From Pedobacter glucosidilyticus (GTDB taxonomy: Bacteria; Bacteroidota; Bacteroidia; Sphingobacteriales; Sphingobacteriaceae), in assembly GCF_002483235.1 (NCBI RefSeq), contig NZ_DLHN01000009.1, positions 1-64,000 of the forward strand: DNA of 64,000 bases. Direction: 5' to 3'. Position 1 is the first letter of the stretch. Each line of letters opens with the position of its first letter. The notes beneath the pieces were generated by a model. The model was not told the DNA's origin and searched no databases. It saw only the letters and a program-made list of their open reading frames with translations. Below, piece after piece: positions 35,111 through 44,170 of the stretch. The position numbers and the translations under genes are program-made.

Positions 35111-35713
35111 TTAGAAATTTTTCAATTCGTTCCAGTAAATGGTTTTCTTTTTTACATCGGTATCTAATAGAGGTAAAGCCCATGTACCTAGTATTTTTAC
35201 ACCTTCAAATTCTCCTGCTTTATTAGCTGTAATGCCCTGTATTTGTAGTGATTTTGGGTCTATTCCAAACGTTAAAATCTTGTTACAAGCGAAATATTCC
35301 TTTAAATCTTTAAAAGTCAAATCTGTATAACTATTAGTGTTTAAGATGGCAATATCATGTAAATCAAGTTTTTTAGCAGCCAAAATTTTTAAAAGAAAAG
35401 CTAAGTCTTTATCGTTTATAAACTGATGCGTTTTATCATTTACAATAACAAGAAGATATTTATTGTTATCACCCAAATAGTTAAAAGAAGGTTTATTTAC
35501 TGGAGCTTGTGGTTTAGCTATCTCCTGAGTTTCTACAGTTGTACTATGTAAAACGGGTATAGCAGTTTTATTTTCTACAGCTGCTTGAGGTTCTTCTTTT
35601 TGGGCTGTTATAACTTCTGTATTTGGCATGTTTTCTACAGGTTCAATAACATATAAATCCTCATTCAAAAGAATACTTAATGCTAAAGGATGAGCTGTAT
35701 TTAAAGAATCCAT
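35111..35713 (-). CDS. Conserved hypothetical protein, rdgB operon
   Basis: The protein has 200 residues. Residues about 1-75 are low in structure (acidic and Thr/Pro-rich: QEIAKPQAPVNKPS), and the rest is a compact alpha/beta domain (YLLVIVNDKTHQFINDKDLAFLLKILAAKKLDLHDIAILN). No signal peptide is seen. I do not assign a family. A TAAATTTG box (35726-35719, minus strand) ends only 5 nt before the ATG, so the transcript may be nearly leaderless. It probably shares a transcript with rdgB. Confidence 0.7.
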   Translation of the reverse strand: MDSLNTAHPLALSILLNEDLYVIEPVENMPNTEVITAQKEEPQAAVENKTAIPVLHSTTVETQEIAKPQAPVNKPSFNYLGDNNKYLLVIVNDKTHQFINDKDLAFLLKILAAKKLDLHDIAILNTNSYTDLTFKDLKEYFACNKILTFGIDPKSLQIQGITANKAGEFEGVKILGTWALPLLDTDVKKKTIYWNELKNF

Positions 35714-35798
35714 AAGGGCAAATTTAGGGTTAAATATTGTTAAAAATTTTAAAATGCTTCATGTTTTACATAAAAAGACTTTACATTCGTTTAAATTC

Positions 35799-36656
35799 AT
35801 GAATAACTATATACTTCGTATTTTTTGTTTGGCTTTTTCAGTTGCTTTTGCCTCTTGTGGCAAGTTTACAAGCAATGAAGAGCAGCCCATAGCAAGAGCT
35901 TATGATAAATATCTTTACGCTAAAGATATCGAAGGTATAGTACCTCCAAATATCCATGGTAATGATAGTATAGCTATTGTTAGGGGTTTTATAGACCAAT
36001 GGCAGCATGATATGGTCTTGCAACATCAAGCAGAGGAGAATATCCAGGTTGATGAAAAATATATCCAGGAGCAGCTTGAAAATTATCGCAAATCTCTAGT
36101 TAGGTTTCAGTATGAGCAAGAATTGATTAACCAAAAGCTGGATACTACCGTTACCGAAGAAGAGATTACCAAATATTATGAAGAGCATAAGAAGAACTTT
36201 CAATTAAAAAAGCCGATATTAAAGGTCTCTTATATCAAATTAAGTGATAAGGCACCTAAAATAGATATGGTGAAAAAGCTTTTTACCTCTAAGGATGTTA
36301 GAGACCGAGATTTGCTCGAAAAATATTGTTTTAAGTACTCGCCAGCATTTTCTTTAATGGATACCAGCTGGCATTACATTGATGAACTGGAGAAAACATT
36401 GCCCATATCAAAAATCGGAGCGTATAATTATGAAACATTAAACCGTATTTTTCAGATTTCTGAAAATAATACATTATATCTCCTAATTTTGCGAGGCTCT
36501 AAATTTCGCGATAGCTTATCGCCTTTAGCGTTTGAAAAAGAGAATATTAAAAATTTAATACTAAATCAGCGTAAGCTGAAGTTAATAAGCCAAATGGAAA
36601 GAGAAGTTTTTCAGGAGGCTCAAAAAAATAACGAATTAGAAGTGTACAAGAAATGA
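35799..36656 (+). CDS. Lipoprotein related to parvulin/SurA chaperones
   Basis: The protein has about 285 residues from ATG 35799. The N-terminus MNNYILRIFCLAFSVAFASC has a lipobox Cys. The helical body resembles the SurA/PpiC chaperone core: ENIQVDEKYIQEQLENYRKS and TVTEEEITKYYEEHKKNFQLKKPILKVSYIKL. The prolyl-isomerase domain itself is reduced. It overlaps the following full SurA-like gene by 4 nt (ATGA), so the two probably work together in folding outer-membrane proteins in the periplasm. An upstream in-frame start at 35754 would spoil the lipoprotein signal. Confidence 0.75.
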   Translation: MNNYILRIFCLAFSVAFASCGKFTSNEEQPIARAYDKYLYAKDIEGIVPPNIHGNDSIAIVRGFIDQWQHDMVLQHQAEENIQVDEKYIQEQLENYRKSLVRFQYEQELINQKLDTTVTEEEITKYYEEHKKNFQLKKPILKVSYIKLSDKAPKIDMVKKLFTSKDVRDRDLLEKYCFKYSPAFSLMDTSWHYIDELEKTLPISKIGAYNYETLNRIFQISENNTLYLLILRGSKFRDSLSPLAFEKENIKNLILNQRKLKLISQMEREVFQEAQKNNELEVYKK

Positions 36657-38014
36657 AAAATTATTTAATAATAGCGCTACTTTTAGTAAGTAACAGCCTT
36701 CTGGCACAAAAGAAGGTAATAGACAAAGTAGTTGCCGTGGTGGGCGATAATGTGATCTTACAATCAGAGGTTGACCAACAATATGCACAATACTTAGTGC
36801 AAGGTACCAAGCCAGATCCGGGTATTAAGTGCTATATTTTACAAAATATGTTGAGCCAAAAACTGCTATCGCAACAAGCAGTTATAGATTCTATTACGGT
36901 AAATGATGATGAAGTAGATGAAGAAATCGACAGAAGAATGCGTAGATCTATTGCCAACGCAGGTGGGCAAGATAGGTTAGAAGAATTCTTAGGACGCTCT
37001 GTTTTACAGTATAAAGATGAAATCAGACCAGATATTAGAGAACAATTGGTAGCTCAAAAAATGCAGGCTAAAATCACTGAAAAGGTAGAGGTAACGCCTT
37101 TAGACGTAAGAAGATTTTTTAACGACATTCCTAAAGACTCGCTTCCTACCTTTAATACCGAAGTAGAAGTAGGAGAATTGGTGGTTTATCCCGAGCTAAC
37201 TAAAAAAGAGAAAGAATTTTATAGAGACAAAGCAGAAGCTTTACGATTAAGAGTTAAAAGCGGCGATAACTTTGGAACCTTAGCAAGATTATATTCTCAA
37301 GATCCTGGCTCTGCGGCCGATGGTGGCGAGCTACCTTCTTTTGATAGACAAACCATGGCAAAAGAATTTACAGCCTGGGCTTTTAAACTCAAAGAGAAAG
37401 AAATGTCTCCTGTTTTTGAAACAGAATTTGGTTTCCACTTTTTAGAAGTTCTGGAAAGAAAAGGCGAGCAAGTAAGAGCAAGGCATATTCTCATTATACC
37501 AGAAACAACTCCGGCTTCTTTAGACAGAGCCAAAGTAGAAATAGACTCTATTTACAAAAAAGTTATAGATAAAAAGATGGATTTTTCTACAGCCGCATCT
37601 CTGTATTCTGATAATAACGATACCAAGTATAATGGTGGGATGATTTTAAATTACGAGAGTTCTAATAGAACTACATTTATTCCTACTGATAAGTTAGATC
37701 CATCAGTATTTTTGGTTGTAGATACCATGAAAGTTGGAACTTATTCTAAACCAGAAATTTTTACCGATACCAGAGGTAAAAAAGGCTATCGTTTTTTATA
37801 TTTAAGATCTAAAACTCCGCCTCATAAAGCTAATTTAGAGCAAGATTTACCAAAACTTAAAGAAGCTGCTTACGAAACTAAAGTAAATAAGGTAGTAAGC
37901 GAGTGGTTTGAGAAAAGAAGAAAAGCAAGTTATATTAAAATAGATAAAGAATTTCAATCTTGTGATGTTTTACAAGAATGGATAACCAAACCAGTAACAG
38001 CTAAGAATGAATAA
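36653..38014 (+). CDS. SurA-like periplasmic peptidyl-prolyl isomerase
   Basis: The protein has 453 residues, with a signal peptide ending near NSLLAQ. The SurA N-domain starts KKVIDKVVAVVGDNVILQSEVDQQ. Two parvulin domains follow, one with YSQDPGSAADGGELPSFDR and EFGFHFLEVLERKGEQVRARHILI, and a second, more divergent one with YSDNNDTKYNGGMI. The usual job is chaperoning beta-barrel proteins to the outer membrane. It sits between the lipoprotein chaperone gene (4-nt overlap) and the MoxR gene (8-nt overlap), forming a tight three-gene operon. Confidence 0.9.
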   Translation: MKNYLIIALLLVSNSLLAQKKVIDKVVAVVGDNVILQSEVDQQYAQYLVQGTKPDPGIKCYILQNMLSQKLLSQQAVIDSITVNDDEVDEEIDRRMRRSIANAGGQDRLEEFLGRSVLQYKDEIRPDIREQLVAQKMQAKITEKVEVTPLDVRRFFNDIPKDSLPTFNTEVEVGELVVYPELTKKEKEFYRDKAEALRLRVKSGDNFGTLARLYSQDPGSAADGGELPSFDRQTMAKEFTAWAFKLKEKEMSPVFETEFGFHFLEVLERKGEQVRARHILIIPETTPASLDRAKVEIDSIYKKVIDKKMDFSTAASLYSDNNDTKYNGGMILNYESSNRTTFIPTDKLDPSVFLVVDTMKVGTYSKPEIFTDTRGKKGYRFLYLRSKTPPHKANLEQDLPKLKEAAYETKVNKVVSEWFEKRRKASYIKIDKEFQSCDVLQEWITKPVTAKNE

Positions 38015-38972
38015 ATATCAGTCAGAAGTAGAGGCTATTGATGCATTATGTTTATCCTACAAAGAAATCAGGAAAGAGATTTCTAAGGTGATAGTAGGGC
38101 AAGATAAAGTTGTAGAAGCAGTATTAATATCTGTTTTTAGCAATGGCCATTGCTTACTGGTTGGTGTACCAGGTTTAGCTAAAACTTTATTGGTACAAAC
38201 CGTCTCCAGGGTACTAGATTTATCTTTTAACCGAATACAATTTACACCCGATTTGATGCCTTCTGATATCATCGGAAGCGAAATTTTGGGCGAAGAAAGA
38301 GTTTTCAAATTTATTAAAGGACCTGTTTTTGCCAATATTATTTTGGCCGATGAGATTAACAGAACGCCACCTAAAACGCAGGCTGCTTTATTAGAAGCTA
38401 TGCAAGAGAAAGCTGTAACGGCTGCGGGTGTTACACATGCTTTACCAAAACCTTTCTTTGTTTTGGCAACTCAAAACCCCATAGAACAAGAAGGTACATA
38501 TCCTTTACCAGAGGCCCAGTTAGATAGGTTTATGTTTAATGTAAGTTTAGGTTATCCTTCTTTTGAGGATGAAATAGCTATCGTAAAAAATACAACAGGT
38601 ACCAAAGTTCAGGATTTGAGAAAAATTATCAATGCCGAGCAGATTACCTATTTCCAACAATTGGTAAGAAATATTCCGGTAACAGACCACGTGGTTGAAT
38701 ATGCTGTGGCGATGGTAGCCAAAACCAGACCACAAGGAGCTATGGCTACCGATGCCATAAAGAAATATGTAACTTGGGGTGCAGGCCCTAGAGCGTCGCA
38801 ATTTTTAGTGGTAGGTGCTAAATGTCATGCCGCTATCCATGGTAAGTATTCTCCGGATATTGAAGATGTACAAGCCGTAGCAACTGCAATTTTAAGACAT
38901 CGTATGGTAAGAAATTACAAAGCCGAAGCAGAAGGTATAAGTATAGAAGATATTATAAAAGGTTTGTTTTAA
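38007..38972 (+). CDS. MoxR-family AAA+ ATPase
   Basis: This 321-residue cytoplasmic ATPase has a Walker A motif GVPGLAKT (53-60), Walker B ILADEINR (112-119), a sensor ATQNPIEQEGTYPLPEAQLDRF and the MoxR C-terminal lid with TWGAGPRASQ. MoxR proteins act as chaperones for maturing protein complexes, usually with DUF58/VWA partners. None is encoded next to it here. It overlaps the surA-like gene by 8 nt and meets the convergent gene at 38981 after 8 nt. Confidence 0.92.
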   Translation: MNKYQSEVEAIDALCLSYKEIRKEISKVIVGQDKVVEAVLISVFSNGHCLLVGVPGLAKTLLVQTVSRVLDLSFNRIQFTPDLMPSDIIGSEILGEERVFKFIKGPVFANIILADEINRTPPKTQAALLEAMQEKAVTAAGVTHALPKPFFVLATQNPIEQEGTYPLPEAQLDRFMFNVSLGYPSFEDEIAIVKNTTGTKVQDLRKIINAEQITYFQQLVRNIPVTDHVVEYAVAMVAKTRPQGAMATDAIKKYVTWGAGPRASQFLVVGAKCHAAIHGKYSPDIEDVQAVATAILRHRMVRNYKAEAEGISIEDIIKGLF

Positions 38973-38980
38973 CCAGCATA

Positions 38981-39820
38981 TTATTTAGCGTAAACATCTA
39001 AAATAATATTCCACTTCATATCATCATCCAGCTTCCAAACCCTTACATAATGGTATTTTTCTTGGTTAATGCTGGCATCACCATAAGTAAAAGCTAAATC
39101 TCCACTTATGGCCCTTTCTGCTGTACTAGGACTAGATACAATGTTAAGCTCCTTTTTATCAATAAAATCTAAAGCTTTTAACTTGCCAATAACAGGTAAA
39201 TATTCCGGGAAATACAATCTTACCTCAGGGTCATAAAATTCTTTAAAATTTTTACTTCCTGATAGCTTAAGCGCTTTACCCAGAAGAATATCAGTATTGA
39301 AAACAATATCCTCACGCATCTGAATTTTTTGAGGACCTAATAATTTGGGATATTTATAATTAGAAGGGTCATAATATTCATACTTTAAAACCGTAGGAGG
39401 TTTAGCGTGGGTAATGCCTACATCTAGCCATAACTTCCATTTGCTGTAGTCATTTTTCCAGATAGATAGGTAATGGCCATAAGTGGTGTCTTGAGCAGAA
39501 ACTAATTCATAAGGCCCTGTGGTAAAGGCTAAATCACCTTCTTTAGATATTCTGGCATATTCTGGTTTCCAACTTATTTGATATGCTGATTCGCTATTTT
39601 CAGCATAATACTTTCTCATATCAACAGGGCCAGGTCTAAAAACAATACCCTTAGCATCAGCAAATTTGAGAAAGCCTTTTTGTATACCTTGTTTTTTTAC
39701 CAGAAGATTAAAAAAATCCTCAGTATTGATTAAAGATTGTATGGTACCATCTGCTTTTTGTGCCAAAGCAGGGATACTAAAGCATAGAACAAGAATAAAA
39801 TAAATTGTTTTTTTTATCAT
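38981..39820 (-). CDS. Secreted protein with two NTF2-like (DUF4440) domains
   Basis: The protein has 279 residues, with a signal peptide ending near SIPALAQ. Two related NTF2-like halves follow. Each contains a GDLAFTxGxY/A strand (SKEGDLAFTTGPYEL and AISGDLAFTYGDASI) and a W-K-W/N ending (KWKLWLDVGI and MKWNIILDVYA). This layout matches exported DUF4440 proteins, whose reactions are mostly unknown. It starts 13 nt after cysS on the same strand, though no functional link is evident. Confidence 0.7.
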   Translation of the reverse strand: MIKKTIYFILVLCFSIPALAQKADGTIQSLINTEDFFNLLVKKQGIQKGFLKFADAKGIVFRPGPVDMRKYYAENSESAYQISWKPEYARISKEGDLAFTTGPYELVSAQDTTYGHYLSIWKNDYSKWKLWLDVGITHAKPPTVLKYEYYDPSNYKYPKLLGPQKIQMREDIVFNTDILLGKALKLSGSKNFKEFYDPEVRLYFPEYLPVIGKLKALDFIDKKELNIVSSPSTAERAISGDLAFTYGDASINQEKYHYVRVWKLDDDMKWNIILDVYAK

Positions 39821-39833
39821 TATTGCTGAAACG

Positions 39834-41291
39834 CTAAATTTTAGACCATGTTGTACCTTCTTTACTATCCTTTAACTGGTAACCAATCTCCTGTAAACCT
39901 ATTCTTATCTTGTCAGAAGTTACATAATCTTTGTTTTCTTTGGCTTCTTTACGGATATTAATCAGGAAGCTAATCAAAGGTTCTATATCATGCGCTTGGT
40001 TTTCGTCTTGTAAACCCAAAATATCAAAAACATAAACTTGAATCAGATTTTTTAAAGCAGTTAAATCATCAGCCGAGATAGCTGTTTTTCCATCGTAAAT
40101 AGAATTGATGATTCTTACAGCATCAAAAAGTTCGGCAATAAGAATGGGCGAGTTAAAATCGTCATTCATAGCCTTAGCAAACTTTTCTTCTAAAGCCTTA
40201 ACATCAACTTCAGACTGGCTAGATGTTTTAACTTTTTCTAATAGAGCTAATGCAGCCATTAATCTTTTAAAGCCTTTTTCGCTAGCATCTAGGGCCTCGT
40301 TAGAGAAATCTAAAGTGCTTCTGTAATGTGCTTGCAGCATGAAAAACTTAACCACCATTGGGCTATACCCTTTTTGCAGTAGGGGATGTTGGCCAGAGAA
40401 AAGTTCATGTGGTAAAAAGCTATTTCCTAAAGATTTAGACATTTTTTGTCCGTTAACCGTAAGCATATTGGTATGTATCCAATAATTAGCCGGATGCTTA
40501 CCGCAAGAAGCTACATTTTGGGCAATTTCATTGGTGTGGTGTGTGGGTGCTAAATCCATACCGCCACCATGTATGTCAAACTGTTCTCCTAAATACTTAT
40601 TACTCATGGCAGAGCATTCTAAATGCCAACCCGGGAAACCCATTCCCCATGGCGAAGGCCACTGCATCAAGTGCTCTGGCTTGGCTTTTATCCAAAGGGC
40701 AAAATCAAGTTTACCTTTTTTCTCGTCTTGGCCACCTAAATCTCTGGTATTGTTTAATAAGTCTTCTAGTTTACGATTGTTTAAAACACCGTAATCTTGC
40801 GTTTGGTTGTATTTTTCAACATCAAAATATACCGAGCCATTAACCTCATAAGCAAAACCTTTTTCTAAAATGGTTTTAACCATTTCTATCTGCTCAATAA
40901 TATGTCCGGTAGCTGTTGGCTCTATACTAGGTGGCGAAACATTAAATACGGCCATCATGTTATGGAAACCATTGGTATATTGTTGTACAATTTCCATAGG
41001 TTCTAAAGATGCAAGTTTTGCTTTTTTAGAGATTTTATCTTCCCCACTATCACCATCACCTTCTAAGTGGCCAGCATCGGTAATATTTCTTACGTATCTT
41101 ACCGTATACCCTAAATGCTTGAGGTATCTATAAATCAAATCAAAAGAAATAAAAGTACGGCAGTTCCCTAAATGTACATCGCTGTAAACGGTTGGTCCGC
41201 AAACATACATGCCTACATAAGGTGGGTTTAAAGCCTTAAATTCTTCTTTCTTTCTGGATAGGGTATTATAAATAGTAAGATTGTTGTGCAT
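39834..41291 (-). CDS. cysS: Cysteinyl-tRNA synthetase
   Basis: This 485-residue class I synthetase charges tRNA-Cys. The HIGH motif appears as HLGN (40-43) in GPTVYSDVHLGNCR. The zinc site includes CGPTVY, WHLECSAM and the HHTNE region. KMSKS is at 283-287. The C-terminal DALR helical domain is present, and the end (KDSKEGTTWSKI) is standard. Confidence 0.96.
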   Translation of the reverse strand: MHNNLTIYNTLSRKKEEFKALNPPYVGMYVCGPTVYSDVHLGNCRTFISFDLIYRYLKHLGYTVRYVRNITDAGHLEGDGDSGEDKISKKAKLASLEPMEIVQQYTNGFHNMMAVFNVSPPSIEPTATGHIIEQIEMVKTILEKGFAYEVNGSVYFDVEKYNQTQDYGVLNNRKLEDLLNNTRDLGGQDEKKGKLDFALWIKAKPEHLMQWPSPWGMGFPGWHLECSAMSNKYLGEQFDIHGGGMDLAPTHHTNEIAQNVASCGKHPANYWIHTNMLTVNGQKMSKSLGNSFLPHELFSGQHPLLQKGYSPMVVKFFMLQAHYRSTLDFSNEALDASEKGFKRLMAALALLEKVKTSSQSEVDVKALEEKFAKAMNDDFNSPILIAELFDAVRIINSIYDGKTAISADDLTALKNLIQVYVFDILGLQDENQAHDIEPLISFLINIRKEAKENKDYVTSDKIRIGLQEIGYQLKDSKEGTTWSKI

Positions 41292-41324
41292 GGCGCAAAA
41301 TACGAATTTTGATGATGGTTTAAA

Positions 41325-42443
41325 TTAATCTGCTAAAGTTACATGCGAAGTAACAGGATAATGGTCTGAAAAATCTTTTTTGATGATTTTATAAGTTTTA
41401 AAATCAAATTCTTGTGAAGCCAGGATATAATCTATCTGAAAATTAGGGAAATCTCCGTTATAGGTAATTCCTAGACCACTGCCTTTTTCCTCAAAGCTAT
41501 TTTTCATATTCTTTTTTAAGCTTTGTAAAGTATATGAAACCGGTGTGTCATTAAAATCGCCCATGATGATGTATGGTGTCTTACAAGAATCAATATAAAT
41601 TTTTAAATTTTTAACTTGATTACTTCTTTCTATAAAAGCATTCTTTAGCCTTTTGATGATTCTTTTACCTGTATTTAAATCTCTTTTGGTATCGAGTTCT
41701 TTTTTTAGATTATTGAAATCATTATAATCCTCTGGCTGAAAGGATATGGATGCTAGGTGAACAACAAATACCCTAAATACCTGATTGTTTTTCTTTACAT
41801 CTATCCAAACTCCTTGGTTTCCACCGTTTTCATCCATCAAATGGATGTCTCCTTTATTTAAAATCGGTAGTTTACTAAATACAGCAATACCAGAAGATTC
41901 ATAATCATTACCCGATGTAGTATTATACTGATAATATGGAGTGTTAAGAATAGTTAATACAGAATCTTTAATATTATACTTGCCCTTTTTTCGGGTAAAA
42001 AATTCTTGAAAGCCAATAATATCTGGTTGCTCTTGTCTTAAAATATTTAATATCCCGTTTCGTGTAAAAGTATCTAACGCTAAACCAAACCTTTTAAAAT
42101 AATGAACATTATAAGTCATCAGCTTTATTGAAGCACTATCATTTAAGAAAGTAGTTTCTTTTTTTCCTCTTAAACCAATGCTCGAATTAAAGGCATCATA
42201 ACCTATTAAAATCGCAGATAAAGAAAGAAGGGCGTACCACTTTTTTCTCATCATCCAATACATAATAAAGGCAATATTGATAAGTAAGATGATGGGATAA
42301 GATAACCCGAAGAAAGGAATATACCAGTAAGTTACAGGATTAGTGTATTTTGCCAGATAGCTTAAAAATAAGCCAATAACTGCTAGTATATTAAAAAAGA
42401 GAATAACCTTACTAACAAGACTTATTTTTTTATTTTTCCTCAT
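41325..42443 (-). CDS. Membrane-anchored endonuclease/exonuclease/phosphatase (EEP) family protein
   Basis: The protein has 372 residues. Three hydrophobic helices fill the first 95 residues. An EEP domain follows: KLMTYNVHYF, DIIGFQEF (catalytic Glu), FRVFVVHLAS, PYIIMGDFNDTP and FSDHYPVTSHV (catalytic His). EEP proteins cut phosphodiesters of nucleic acids or lipids. The membrane anchor with outward or inward catalytic domain is common in Bacteroidota and its substrate is unclear. It overlaps the rhomboid gene upstream by 14 nt, so it is probably co-translated. Confidence 0.82.
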   Translation of the reverse strand: MRKNKKISLVSKVILFFNILAVIGLFLSYLAKYTNPVTYWYIPFFGLSYPIILLINIAFIMYWMMRKKWYALLSLSAILIGYDAFNSSIGLRGKKETTFLNDSASIKLMTYNVHYFKRFGLALDTFTRNGILNILRQEQPDIIGFQEFFTRKKGKYNIKDSVLTILNTPYYQYNTTSGNDYESSGIAVFSKLPILNKGDIHLMDENGGNQGVWIDVKKNNQVFRVFVVHLASISFQPEDYNDFNNLKKELDTKRDLNTGKRIIKRLKNAFIERSNQVKNLKIYIDSCKTPYIIMGDFNDTPVSYTLQSLKKNMKNSFEEKGSGLGITYNGDFPNFQIDYILASQEFDFKTYKIIKKDFSDHYPVTSHVTLAD

Positions 42444-43302
42444 TACTTTTGCTGGCTCTAAATAAAATTTCTTTCTCTCTTTTGGTTAACTTTTCATAAC
42501 CCGATTGTGATATTTTATCTAAAATTTCATCGATAGTTTTTTGGTCTGGATGGAAAGTTTCTTGATACGGTTTGCCATAATTTGTTGAAACTACTTTTAA
42601 CTTCTTACGAGGTTTAAACAACTTCATAAAAGGCTTGCTCCAATCATTACCATTTTGTAAAGATTTGATATAGAAGAAACCAAAAATAGCACCTCCTAAA
42701 TGCGCTACATGCCCTCCGGCATTAGCTCCAGCCAAACTGATGATATCTAAAACAATATAAATTAAAGCAATCCATTTAAGTTTCACAGGGCCAAAAAGCA
42801 GTAAAGAAATGGTATAATCTGGTAATAAAGTTGCAGTAGCTACAATAATAGCAGTAACAGCAGCAGATGCCCCTACAGCAGTTGCAAACATCACCTGGTC
42901 AGAAAAAGCAGGCAGAAAATTATAACTGATGATGAATAAAAAAGCTCCTGCCAAGCCTCCTGCTAAATAAACAAAAGTTAGCTTTTTAGAGTTTAAAAAC
43001 TCTTCAAAAATTTTTCCCATCCAAAACAGCCAAAGCATATTAAAAAGAATATGAAACACCCCATGATGTAAAAACATATAGGTAAAGGGTGTCCAAAATT
43101 TAAATAAGAGCTCTTTGGTATAAGTGGGTACAGCTAAATAATCAATAATGGTTTGATACACGGTAGTTTGTCTGGTAAACAACCATTGTACAACCCTGAT
43201 CAGGTTAAAAGCAACAAATACAATCACATTTATCCCAATAAAAAGATTTACCCTACTGCCCGAGTTAAAAATTTTATACCGTAATTCTTGGATGGTATTC
43301 AT
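42430..43302 (-). CDS. Rhomboid-family intramembrane protease
   Basis: This 290-residue protein has six or so membrane helices. The catalytic Ser is in the AVGASAAVTA segment, and the His in GGHVAHLGGAIFGF. YMFLHHGVFHILFNMLWLFWMG is the conserved rhomboid TM2 region. The C-terminal 60 residues are soluble, charged and end in KLTKREKEILFRAS. It cleaves transmembrane proteins; the substrate is unknown. It is adjacent to a second rhomboid gene (33 nt apart) in an operon that also includes mutL and the EEP gene. Confidence 0.85.
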   Translation of the reverse strand: MNTIQELRYKIFNSGSRVNLFIGINVIVFVAFNLIRVVQWLFTRQTTVYQTIIDYLAVPTYTKELLFKFWTPFTYMFLHHGVFHILFNMLWLFWMGKIFEEFLNSKKLTFVYLAGGLAGAFLFIISYNFLPAFSDQVMFATAVGASAAVTAIIVATATLLPDYTISLLLFGPVKLKWIALIYIVLDIISLAGANAGGHVAHLGGAIFGFFYIKSLQNGNDWSKPFMKLFKPRKKLKVVSTNYGKPYQETFHPDQKTIDEILDKISQSGYEKLTKREKEILFRASKSNEEK

Positions 43303-43335
43303 AGTGCTAATTTAATTAATCCAATTGATTGATGT

Positions 43336-44166
43336 TTAATAATAAAAATCGCCAGGTCTTCTCACTCGCCACAGTTTTATCAAAATAAAACCGATAAGCA
43401 TACCTCCCAAATGGGCAAAGTGTGCTACATTATCATCTGGGTTATTGGCTATACCGCTATAAAGCTCAAACAAACCATAAAAAAACACAAAGTATTTAGC
43501 CTTTAACGGGAAAAAGAAATACAAGTATATAAGAGCATTTGGAAATAACATCCCAAAAGCTAACAATAAACCAAAAACAGCACCAGAAGCACCAACTGTA
43601 GGGATATTAGTTTTAATAGCTGTAAGTTGTCTCACCAGCTCAACCGAGTTGTTTTTTGCGTTTAAACTTGTTGGGTCTGCCTGCCAAAAGTTATATAAAC
43701 TGTTAAAATCACGCTGATAATTTTCTGGAACTGCATTCTCAATAAACTGTCCAAAACGTCCAAGGGTTGGGTTGGCTAAATAATTTCTTGAGTTTTCTAT
43801 AAAAGATGAAAGTTCTATATACTGCACTCCGGTATGTAAAAGAGCAGCACCTAGCCCAGTTAAAATATAGTATTGTAAGAATTTTTTAGAACCAAAAAAG
43901 TTCTCCAATACAGCACCAAACATCCATAACGCCAGCATATTAGAGAAAATATGCATGAAATCTCCATGCATAAATAAATGCGTAACAAATTGCCAGATCC
44001 TAAAATTTGGCGACTCGTAATAGTACAGCGCAAAATGCTGATACATATCAAAGCCTAAGCTATTTTGAAAAACATGGGTTGCTAAAAAAACAATACCATT
44101 GATGATCAGTAAGTTTTTTACAACCGGTGGAAATATGGTGTTGCCTAATGGCCTAAATTCTCTCAT
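43336..44166 (-). CDS. Rhomboid-family intramembrane protease with long loop
   Basis: This 276-residue protein carries HLFMHGDFMHIFSNMLALWMFG, the catalytic Ser in GASGAVFGLLLAFG and His in NVAHFAHLGGMLIGF. About 75 residues (PTLGRFGQFIENAVPENYQR to QLTAIKTNIP) are inserted between the early helices and the serine helix, a feature of many Bacteroidota rhomboids. It lies 4 nt downstream of mutL and is followed by the other rhomboid gene, so all are probably cotranscribed. Confidence 0.87.
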   Translation of the reverse strand: MREFRPLGNTIFPPVVKNLLIINGIVFLATHVFQNSLGFDMYQHFALYYYESPNFRIWQFVTHLFMHGDFMHIFSNMLALWMFGAVLENFFGSKKFLQYYILTGLGAALLHTGVQYIELSSFIENSRNYLANPTLGRFGQFIENAVPENYQRDFNSLYNFWQADPTSLNAKNNSVELVRQLTAIKTNIPTVGASGAVFGLLLAFGMLFPNALIYLYFFFPLKAKYFVFFYGLFELYSGIANNPDDNVAHFAHLGGMLIGFILIKLWRVRRPGDFYY

Positions 44167-44170
44167 ACTA